Of a stretch of DNA of 64,000 nucleotides, positions 55,113-64,000 are shown piece by piece (the first letter of the stretch is position 1; each line of letters opens with the position of its first letter). This DNA is from Chlorophyllum brunneum (Eukaryota; Basidiomycota; Agaricomycetes; Agaricales; Agaricaceae): positions 2,356,001 to 2,420,000 of the forward strand of contig OY756139.1 in NCBI GenBank assembly GCA_963576785.1. Reading direction: 5' to 3'. The notes under the pieces are model-generated. The model was not told where the DNA came from. It saw only the letters and a list, made by a program, of their open reading frames with translations, and searched no databases. A program made the translations under genes and the position numbers.

Positions 55113-58100
55113 ATGGATCGAGAGGGCAGCACACACCCGAGTAACGATGGGGGCAAGGTGAAGAAGTCCAGGAAACGACCAAAGATGGGGAGCTGTATTC
55201 CGTGCGCAAAAAGGAGGCAGGTGAATATCCTCGACAATTGTTCTTTATACTCTCAGAATCCGGCTCTTGAGACAGGGGCCATTTGATATGTCTGTACTCC
55301 GTTATGGTCTACAGAACCCTTGCTGTGAGGCTGGTGGAGAAACTACCCTGGCTTTATCGGAGTTCGAGGGTCTTTGTCCGTCTCGGACGTCCAAGCCAAC
55401 GGGACCTGGACCACCACCAGGTGACAATTACGAATTGCCACTCCATTGACCACCTTCTCTGTAATATTTTTGGCATTTCATGCTTGCAAGCTTCTCGGCT
55501 TGAGTGGTTCTTTGTGCCAGTAGCGAAGCTCTCCCGTGCATATGATTTGGCGCCTGTTGTATATGGTATACCCCATGCTTGCGGTCCCGGGTTGGGATGA
55601 ACCCTTAACCTCGTCTTATTTCCGACTCTCCGCGTTTATTTTTGGACAGAGTGTTGACCTGTGCTGACGTTGGTGATCTGTCTGATAGAAATGTGATCGC
55701 ACACACCCATGTTCGTCGTGCGTTGATAGAGGAACTGCACATCTCTGCAAGTGGGAATCCATATCCGGTGCCTTTGCTCCACCTCGACCCGGGACAACAG
55801 CCAGTCGCGTTGAGGTTGATCTGACCTCCGATGGAATGGACGACGCGGACGTAGACGAGGACGAGATCAACCCGGCGCTTAGGGATACAAAACTCGACCT
55901 GGACGAGAATAGCGAGGTGTTGAAGATGTTGAGCCGAAAAATTCGGGACTTGGAGAATCGGTTCGTAGCGGGATCTGCATCTGCTACGTCAAAGAGGACC
56001 TCGGTGTCTTCAGATCCCTCTATGGCGAGTGGATCGGCGTATGCGAATGCAGCAGGAATCGGAGGGATGTTTCAGACTGGGCCGTTTACTGGTGCTGTGG
56101 GTGGAGTTGGGACTAGCTTCGACTATGGAGCTCCAACGCCATCTGCGGCATTACACGAGCTCTCCCCTTCAACTAGCCCAACTTCACTGACTTCGCCTCC
56201 TTCACATGTACATGCCCCGACTAGACCACAGGGGTCAAGAAGGCAATCGGAAACTAGCTCCAGGGTACCTTCTATCCCGCAAGGCGAGTTGTACAAACGA
56301 ATCGCTGCATTTTCGCTAGTGCATCGCGGTGAGTTTCTTGGCCGGGGTAATTTGCTATGCTCTCTGCATTCGGTGTGTCCATGCATCTGTTCTGTCTTTG
56401 CTACATGTTAATCTAGCTTTTAGATACATTCGTCGTCACACCTTCGTTTTCCTCCTGCTAGGATGGTGGCGCCTGTAACGATACAACCCCCACACCCAAC
56501 AAAATTTACCCAGACTCTGATACCAACTCCCGAAATCCAGCATCTTGTTCAATACCTCCCCTGCATGCCATCTACCAATCTAATGATCGACGCTTTCTTC
56601 AAAGAGGTGAATTGGCGCTACGGTATCCCAGGAAAATGGTTCTTGAACACTTGCAACCAAATGTGGACTGACCTTCAAAATCCTACCCAGGCCCAACACC
56701 TCAATCTCCACTGGCTTTGCCTTTTATTCTCCGTTCTTGCATGTACACCGCGACCTGGAGAGACCCCCCTCATCACTTCGAGCTTACCGAATACGCACGA
56801 TAGTACCACATATTTTGTTTGCGCATCAACAGCAAGAAGATTGACGGAGGATGATCTGTTAGATCGGCCAGTTATATCTTTGGATGAAGGTACTCCACCT
56901 TCATCACCGGTAGACGGTTCTGTACTGGTCTGTCTCGCGATCCCACTTCTGTGTGATTTCCTTGCTGAGAGAGGGAAGGTAAGTGAAGCGTGGAAGTTAG
57001 TTGGGGGCGGTGTTCGAGCGGCACAAGCCATCGGGCTGCACAGAGACCCTGGAAGTCAGATGTGGCAGGAAATGCCGGAGGAGGAAAAAGATTTGAGAAG
57101 GAGGGCGTGGTGGGGTTTATATATCTGGGACAGGTATGTAGCCATGTGTCGAAAATGCTCATTCCGACTCGGAGTTGATATTTTTGGGGTCCCAGGCTTT
57201 TATCGCACATTCTCGGCAGGCCACAAATGCTTCGTGAAGATAGCTGTGATGTGGCGAAGCCTTCAAGCATCGATGGGAAGGGCCGGAAAAATAGCTTCAT
57301 TTTGAGCAGGATGGTCTTGATTCAGCTCACCGACTTAGCAAGTGAGGTCCTTGACAAGGTGGGAGATGTTCCCTTATTCATCTAGGACCCTGTTGACCGT
57401 ATGGGTAGTGTATGGGTACGGACCACCCCACATGGACCGTCCTCACAGGAATGGACGCCAAATTTGAAAATTGGGAGACGGGTATACCTGCAGAGTTTCG
57501 ACCCGGGACGACACAAGAGCAAGATATCATCCTCTTCGCCGGCCTCTCCCAACCAGAGATCCAAAACTTCACTCGACAACGGTACATGATTACGACGTGG
57601 TACCGCCTCATCCGCCTTAAAATACACACCCTTACTCTGAGACAACATCAATTACCACCTTCGACTACAACAAGGACAGAGAGCCCGGGCCACATACTAC
57701 ACTGTGCAGAAAAGTGCATACGATCTGCATTGGAACTGATGAAGTTCCAATGCGACACGTTCGAATGTATGCGAAGAACTCAATTCTGCGAGAGATGGGT
57801 AGGTGGTAACTGGTATTTTGAGGGATGTTTATCTCTGTTCGAGGCTGCCATCGCACTGCTTCTGACGTTAACAAAATTCCCGACGATGTTCCTTGTCCCT
57901 CCGGGTGCGAACATGGTTGAAGAAACCAAGAAGGGTCTCAGACTGGAGTATGAAGATATGACGAGATCAATATCTCGCGTCGTGGATGTGTTCTCGGAGG
58001 TTGTGATAAGCGAGAGGGAGTCAGAGAATGGTGTGGTGAAAGATGGCAAAAGGGGAGAAATCCCAGCGAAGGCGTTAGAGACACTGCGGATCCTTTTGAA

Positions 58101-59259
58101 AGAACATTGGTGGAAATTAGACCCCAGAGCGGAGGCTGGAAAGCCTCCATTGACCGCAATGGGTTTGGGATCATACATAGATGGCGGTTTCGCTACACCT
58201 CAGGCTTCTGTGTCGCCATCGGGGTCGGGGTCCTCGCCACAAAGAGCAGACTCAAGTCCCGGCATGAACATGATTAGCGGTGGTGGTGCCCCTTACGGCG
58301 GTGGATATCTAGGCTCGAATATAGGGCCGATGTTCCCCTCTCACCCAGGTCCAGTGCCTTCAGCCGGCCAGGGACAGCAGCCCGGTTCCACCCAGTCGTA
58401 TTCGACTTTGGCGCCTCCCATAGAGCCAAAGTCCGTGCCACCATCGATACAACAGCAAATGAGCTATCAGGCGTATCAAAGCCCATACTACGTCAATGCA
58501 CCCCAGTACTCCACGATGACGAAAACGCAAGTCCCTTCCTTCTCGCGACAATTCTCTGGTGGTTCCTCCGTTCCCGTTACCACTGCGACTACCTCTATTT
58601 CGTATTCCCAGTACTCCCCGGATTTTCAGGGAGAAGCTGCGGTAGCTATAACGTCCCCAGCGACACCATCACATTCTCAGAATCAAAGTCAGCATCACTA
58701 CACACTTCAACCCCAAGCTCAACCCCAAAGCTATTCCGACAATTTCAGCTTCCCTGGTATGGATGGAACCACAGCCTACCTAACGCAATTCCCATTCACT
58801 CCGCTTTCGAGTCAAAACCAAAATCAAAGTAATCTTCGGAATCAAAATCAGGGTTTTCAGGGATTTCCACCTGCTCCCCAACCACCATTTCCGGTTCAAA
58901 GCACAAGTCAACTCCCGTCGTCCATGTCAAACAATCCTGCATATGGCTATAACCTGATGCCGCCTGGTGGCGCAACTCGACCCTCATCCGGGACGTTACC
59001 ATCCAGTCAGGGAATGCGAATGATTCATTACGTTGTCCCTGGTTCGAAGACGCCATCTTCGACCGCGTCAACCACCACCACTACCACCACCCACCAATCG
59101 AGTTTTGGTATTCCAACGCAGGAGCCGGTAAAGCTAGAACCAGGATCAGAACCGGGATCTACAGAAACGCAGCCACAGATGATTACGCTGAATGAGTTTG
59201 TGCCGTTAGGATCAGGAAGTGTTCCGGGGAATGGGCCTAGCTCGGGGGGGGTGATGTGA
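55113..59259 (+). CDS. Zn2Cys6 transcription factor with fungal_trans domain
   Basis: The ATG at 55113 gives a short basic leader KKSRKRPKMGSCIPCAKRRQ; the zinc cluster continues in the exon beginning at about 55690 with KCDRTHPCSSC and V-D-R-G-x-x-x-x-C. The first intron (about 55221-55689, 469 nt) is far longer than all others. Then a coiled-coil (NSEVLKMLSRKIRDLENRF), a Ser/Pro linker and the regulatory domain in the exon around 56460-57135 (PCMPSTNLMIDAFFKEVNWR; QAIGLHRDPGSQMWQEMPEE; RRRAWWGLYIWDR). After introns at about 57136-57196 and 57360-57410 the C-terminal two-thirds is long and Ser/Pro/Gln-rich, a likely activation region. Target genes unknown. Confidence 0.85.
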
Positions 59260-61374
59260 ACAGTGAATAGAGCTCGAAAAGGGTTGATCATTTCGAGTTT
59301 GATTCATTGCTATAAGTCTTCAGTGGGCGGCCTGCTTACTCTGATTCCCACCGGGGGCTATTTCTTCGTGCATTGGCGACAGTAAATATGTACCGTAAGT
59401 TTATTCTGCTTCTGTCTCATCCGTTCATATGCATTTGTCAATGTATGTATGTATTGCTGGCATCTTCTCATTTGCTCCATTCTTACACTCATCTAAATTC
59501 TCGTGTTGCATGTTATTATATTGGGTTGGATTGCTCTACTTGATTATGTATCATTTTTGTTACTCTAGGCCTCGATCGTAACTAGTTTATCTTATGGCGT
59601 TCCTTCAGGAAATACACCTATTCGTTCATGGCGGACCCCGCAAGGAGTGTTATGTTATGGGGCAAAGCGAATTTTCTTTCCCCGCCGAAAACGATGCTTC
59701 GATCTTCTGTAGCGTGCTGTCCTCATATGTTGATATGAACTTAAGGAACCGACGAATAGTTAGATTAATTAGGGAGTTAGATAATGCTATCGGAACCGCA
59801 TGTGTGCTATCAGAGGGACGATGCCACGCCTGGCACTTCCGGCTCGCTCTAGTTTGCGTTCTATACGGAACTAAACCAGGATCAGGAAGGGCGCACCCCG
59901 AAGCATTCTTGGTTTCGGGGACAGCGTGTGTCCCCTTCTTTGGATACGCTTTGCAGGTGGCGTGTGGGATTTGTGCATAGGGAATCTGAGATAGGGAGGT
60001 TTGACTGAAACTCAGAGCTGATCAGAGGAGGGTCAGTACTCCGTGAACGTTGAGGTGGAGCTCTAAAGGGCGACGTTATATCCTTGGGGATCCGTACATA
60101 CTTGCTATATAGGGGAGGGAATGCCGGATGGGCAGACATACACAACTGTGATGGTTGGGATGAAAATTCGGGATACTCTTGGCTGCGCTGCTTGTGGTAC
60201 CTGGAGCCGCACATCTCGGGGACATACGGCCATATGGTGGTGGAGTGCCTGTGTTTCTGATAGATGAACATAGTAAATGCAGGGCCTGAGGTAAAATAAA
60301 ATAAAAACCAAACCCGATGATGTGCCCAAATTGTGGTGGTTTGGGAAGTGGAATGCACGGGGTTTCCGGGGTGACAGTTTTGCGACAGCCAGGAGGGACC
60401 AGCCTATAGTATAGGTCAAGAGATGTAAGCTGGCTAGCTGGGCGGTATAAAGGTTTCGACGATGGAGACAGCAAACCATCGTTGTGCCTTGTGCCTTGAG
60501 GAGCCGATACCGAAGCGAGACGAAAGAATACCCCTGGATTAGGGTCGGTGTGCGAGGTTAGGAACCGAGTACGGGAGAGGAGAAAACTGCTGCGGGTGAA
60601 CTTCGTACTGAGTGAGAGCACATGGGCTTGCGATGCTGAGCGATGGACTCGTTGGGAGGGGTGGGGAGAGCGAGGGAGAAGAGAGTGGCATTTGCGGTGG
60701 TGATCTACAGTGGGTGGTTAGTGACTCGTGTTTGGCACTGTGGACTGCTCACAGAGTACGAAATTCGGTTTTTCTCTAAGCTTGGGTTGGTCCGAAAGCG
60801 TCATGTGAAGATCGCGTTAAAGATTTGAAAATGCACCAAAGAGAGAAGGCCGGGAACCTTGGCTGAGTTTGCCCGCTGGAACAGGTCTTCCGGAATGTTT
60901 ATCAAAGCCTGGAGACCAAGTCAATGAGGAGGATCTGATTGTGACAAATACTGCGGTGATTGTTGCTCTGAGACTCTGGGTGGGCTGAACCTCAGGACGT
61001 TGGATGGACGGGCCATGTGTTGGACAAAAGTGATGATTTGTTCACACGGGGCCCGCAGGACGAGATTCGCGGAGGATGAGATAAATCATTTCCTGATTCG
61101 GATTCCCCATGTCACACGTGTCACACCTGAAGCTGGGGCAGGACCAGTTGGTGATCGTACAATAATCGTCACACACGTCCCCTGCACTTATCTTCCACAA
61201 CCACCACAGCTCCTCCAACCCTTCCGACTCCACCACCCACCTTGCCCGCCCTCTCACCACCGCCACCGCCATAATCACCTCCCCGCCACTCCCCACCACC
61301 CAAGTCTCTCCCCCAGCCGCTCTTCCTTTTCTTTCCTACCCTTCACTGGAACACAAGTCGTGGCACGCCCGCTA
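59260..61374. other. 2.1-kb stretch without recognised gene
   Basis: Open frames on both strands lack domains. The minus frame 60621-60076 has a presequence-like start (MLSLSTKFTRSSFLLSRTRF), so a small mitochondrial protein is possible but unsupported otherwise. A TAAAATAAAATAAAA run is at 60291-60306. Nothing else seen; part of it must be the promoter of the ankyrin gene. Confidence 0.4.
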
Positions 61375-64000
61375 TGCCCGTCCCGCTACGGGCAACACAC
61401 CATCGCGCAGAGGCCAGGTACAACGTAACAACCGAGTGTGAGCAGGCTTTCTCTCGCGCAACGATGGTCTAACCACCTCGTCTAGTTCCAAGTCTCGGTC
61501 TCCATTCTGCAGCCTCCACCGGCAATGTAGGCCTTGTCGAGTATGCACTGTCACGTGGTCAACCCGTGAACTCAGTTGTCGACGGCGTTCTTCCGCTACA
61601 TGCTGCTTGTGCCGGAGGTAATGTTCAAGTCGTGAAGCTTCTTATCGACTATGGCGCAGATGTGAACGCTCCAAGGTAAGCATCTGGTTCTATTACTCCT
61701 GCTCAGAGGCTTGAGTCTCTTATTCTCCTACTTCACGTCATCCTTGCTCCATCTCGTCCCATCCAGGCTTCCAAAACGGTATTCCAACAGAGATTCCTCT
61801 GCACCCATCATCGGAACTACGGGCTCAACCCCCCTCCACTTTGCTGCCGCAAATGGAAACGGGGATGCCATTGAGTTTTTACTTCGCCACGGCGCACATG
61901 CAGACCGAGCGGATAAGCATGGCGTCACAGCCGAGAATCTCGCTCGTCAGAATGGATGGATTGAATGCGCAGATCTCCTCAGGAAGTGGATCATCAACAA
62001 GGACAAGGATTTGAGGGAGAGAGAAGAGTTCGTCGCAGCCGATGACAAGGATCATGCGAAACGTCGCCATCGGTTGGGTTCGTTTGGTGACCAAGAGCCA
62101 TCCCCTACTCCTCGCCGCCGTCTACATGTCAAACATTCAATCGATACAGCCCTCAACATGCTCAGATCATCTTCATCCAATCTTTCGGAGGACTACTATC
62201 GAGTTGCTCACACCCCAACTCCGCCTACTTCCCCTAGTCGACCGTTTGGCGATTTCACATCGCGGCTTGGAAATTCTAACAACGACCAACTCGATGAATC
62301 ATCTGCCCGCCGACCGTCGCTACCCCATATTGGGCAATCCGACTCTCTCCCTCGGCCAAGAAAGTCGTCCGTCCAGTCAGCAAATCCTCACCGACCAAGG
62401 TCCGCGGGCGAAGGTGCTGAAGAAAGCGGCCCTATCCCTCCTTACGGCAAGAGTAGTACTGCACGTAGGCTAGGAAGCAAGGTCTCTTTGCTCAACCTCT
62501 TTCGCAAAACCCAGAGCTCCGAGAGCACTAGCACACCAGATCCCAACCCCAACACAAATCCTACCGCTACTGACGCATCAACTTCCCCGCCCCCTTACCC
62601 TCTTCTGCACCGTTCGCGCCCCCATCAAGGCAGCGATGCTTCGATCAGATCAAGAAAAGCAGGAGACCCGTCTCTGGAGCGCAAGCCTTCTCTCAATTCG
62701 CCTTCTCGTTCACCAGTACCCATGGCAGTTGATCTACACAACGCACTGGCGCACGAACAGCAGCATATCAACAATCGTGATCGGTCAAAGTCGAACACTA
62801 GTAGTCGATACGAAGACCTAAACGACGATACTATCACATCAGGCGGAGGGAGCTACCACAGCCCTAGCTCGAGTCCTCTTGCTCGACTCGGTATACTTCG
62901 CAACCAAGGGCACCACAGAACACGCTCCGGTTCGGGGAGCAGTTTGGGCTATGATGTGAATGTGCCCTCGCGCCTGGGATTAGGATCAGCAGTGGCCGTG
63001 GATGATGCCCCGAGCAATAACAACGGACCAGGAGGCGCTGGCGCTGACGCGGATAATGTACCAAGATCCCTACCGCGCTCGGGTACTCTCAGGCCGCACA
63101 ACCGAAATGGATCAAATGGCCAAGGTCACATGACACCCTCCGCCTTGAGGGCCCTAAGGTATATTAAATTTTATTGGCAACCAGCGATAAGAGCAAGACT
63201 TACAAAGGTCTTTGTTCATATAGCCGTGATCCAACCTCTCATTCGCCGTCGCCCAGAGGAACTCCCGCAAAGTTGAAACCGAGCAATAGTGTCGGGTCCC
63301 TAGTCCGATCCGATTCATATCCGAGACGACACCCGAATATACGACCTGAAAGTGCTTCTTCTGCATCAGGGTCGAAACAGGATGAAGACGAGGGAGGTGC
63401 CCCCATTGAGGAGGAAGGGGAAGGGGAGGAAGAAGAATATGGGAAACCGATCGAGGCCACGGAGGCATCCTTGTTGATTGGAGTGGGGACATCCGCTTCT
63501 TCTTCCAGAGCTTCACTCTCCCCCATTATTTCGAATGGTCACGTTGATGGGGAAGGCGAAGACACCTTACTTACTGACTTTCCGTTCAGTATCAACCGCC
63601 CGCCACCCATGCCTACAGAAGGAGACATTGATGACTCAGAAGCAATTACCAACATTACAGACAACAGACATAGAGGCGATTCGCTAAGCAGCGTCGGTAC
63701 TACAGATAGCCGGGGATTCTCGCAGGCGACCAGCTCGGCGAGCACGATGATGGTTACAACGCCACTCATGTCGTCCGAAGTACCGCCACCGTCAGATAAG
63801 AAAGAGGGGTTGCTGGTCTCAGGAGTGGGAGTTGCTGATACGGAAGATGAAGAGCAGCGGTCACACTATGTAGTCGTTTCACCAGCCACTGAGGCATCCC
63901 CCTCCCCTCCCCCGATGTCCCAATCTCATCCACGACGACCCCCACCTCTGTCCCTCGGGCCCCTGTCAGACCAACCCCATACACACAGTAGTTCTGCTTC
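61375..64000 (+). CDS. Ankyrin-repeat protein, 3' end outside window
   Basis: An ankyrin repeat block begins at about 61490 (SLGLHSAASTGNVGLVEYAL; VLPLHAACAGGNVQVVKLLI with DYGADVNAPR) and continues after an intron in the exon from about 61770 (STPLHFAAANGNGDAIEFLL with RHGAHADRADKHGVTAENLA). About three repeats are seen. The rest is a long Ser/Pro/Arg-rich disordered region with basic patches (STARRLGSKVSLLNLFRKTQ) and an acidic run (EEEGEGEEEEYGKP). The ATG at 61375 is the likely start, but joining exon 1 in phase to the first repeat is not certain. A probable intron spans about 63125-63208. The gene is open at the window end. Role unknown; scaffold or signalling adaptor by architecture. 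Confidence 0.65.

Noticed and set aside
55283..55600. Open frame inside the long first intron of the second Zn2Cys6 gene
   Set aside because: It does not supply the zinc-cluster continuation, which is found at about 55690 after a clear acceptor; no domain in the open frame.
60105..60621. Minus-strand frames with presequence-like start
   Set aside because: No conserved domain, no splice chain; listed only as part of an empty stretch.
63163..63188. A 26-nt intron in the ankyrin gene (gtatat...ccag)
   Set aside because: Too short; an 84-nt intron from about 63125 to 63208 also keeps the frame and has normal length.

Overview
The window is a gene-dense stretch of a basidiomycete nuclear genome, most likely an agaricomycete. 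The reasons are: nearly every gene is cut by several 45-65 nt GT-AG introns; there are two atypical expanded-type heterotrimeric G-alpha genes; there are two DUF6533-like multi-membrane proteins; and there are basidiomycete-style 7TM, C2H2+Zn2Cys6 and ankyrin genes. Genus cannot be fixed by reading. I rebuilt the gene models by hand from splice sites, reading phase and family motifs. Where I quote exon sums they close in frame, but no transcript evidence was available.

Layout. 0-10 kb: the tail of an unknown gene, a 12-exon 7TM receptor-like gene, a convergent DUF218 (YdcF-like) gene, a C2H2+Zn2Cys6 regulator, and a 13-exon mitochondrial HAD hydrolase (CECR5/HDHD5 type). 10-24 kb: an intronless O-fucosyltransferase-like gene whose start codon lies in a 68-bp tandem repeat, VTS1 (SAM RNA-binding), a divergent G-alpha, an M19 membrane dipeptidase, a soluble fumarate reductase fused to cytochrome b5, nicotinamide riboside kinase, and a LEA-like mitochondrial protein. 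25-38 kb: DUF6533-like copy A, a 2.2-kb empty stretch, a second G-alpha, a PAXX/XLF-like candidate repair factor, a bacterial (actinobacterial-type) mannose-1-phosphate guanylyltransferase with an added N-terminal coiled coil, and an amino-acid permease. 38-48.5 kb: small single-pass membrane proteins (one tandem pair), then a co-directional run of coiled-coil protein, SPP2-type G-patch splicing factor, DUF6533-like copy B and ISA2, with gaps of only 37, 45 and 53 nt at three junctions. 48.5-64 kb: an empty 2.7 kb, a Rho GTPase with two GC-AG introns, HOP2, a LEU5-type mitochondrial carrier, a second Zn2Cys6 regulator with a 469-nt first intron, another empty 2 kb, and an ankyrin-repeat protein running off the end.

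Most genes are unrelated housekeeping or regulatory genes and do not form one pathway. Loose functional links are mitochondrial genes (HAD hydrolase, LEA-like, ISA2, LEU5), redox/NAD metabolism (fumarate reductase, NRK) and membrane signalling (7TM, two G-alpha, Rho, DUF6533-like). The most notable signals are the bacterial-type GDP-mannose pyrophosphorylase, the near-overlapping same-strand genes (possible polycistronic mRNAs), the duplicated DUF6533-like pair with matching exon lengths, a 4-nt microexon in a G-alpha gene, and degenerate G-alpha switch motifs. I recognised no CRISPR array, rRNA gene, tRNA or intact transposon.
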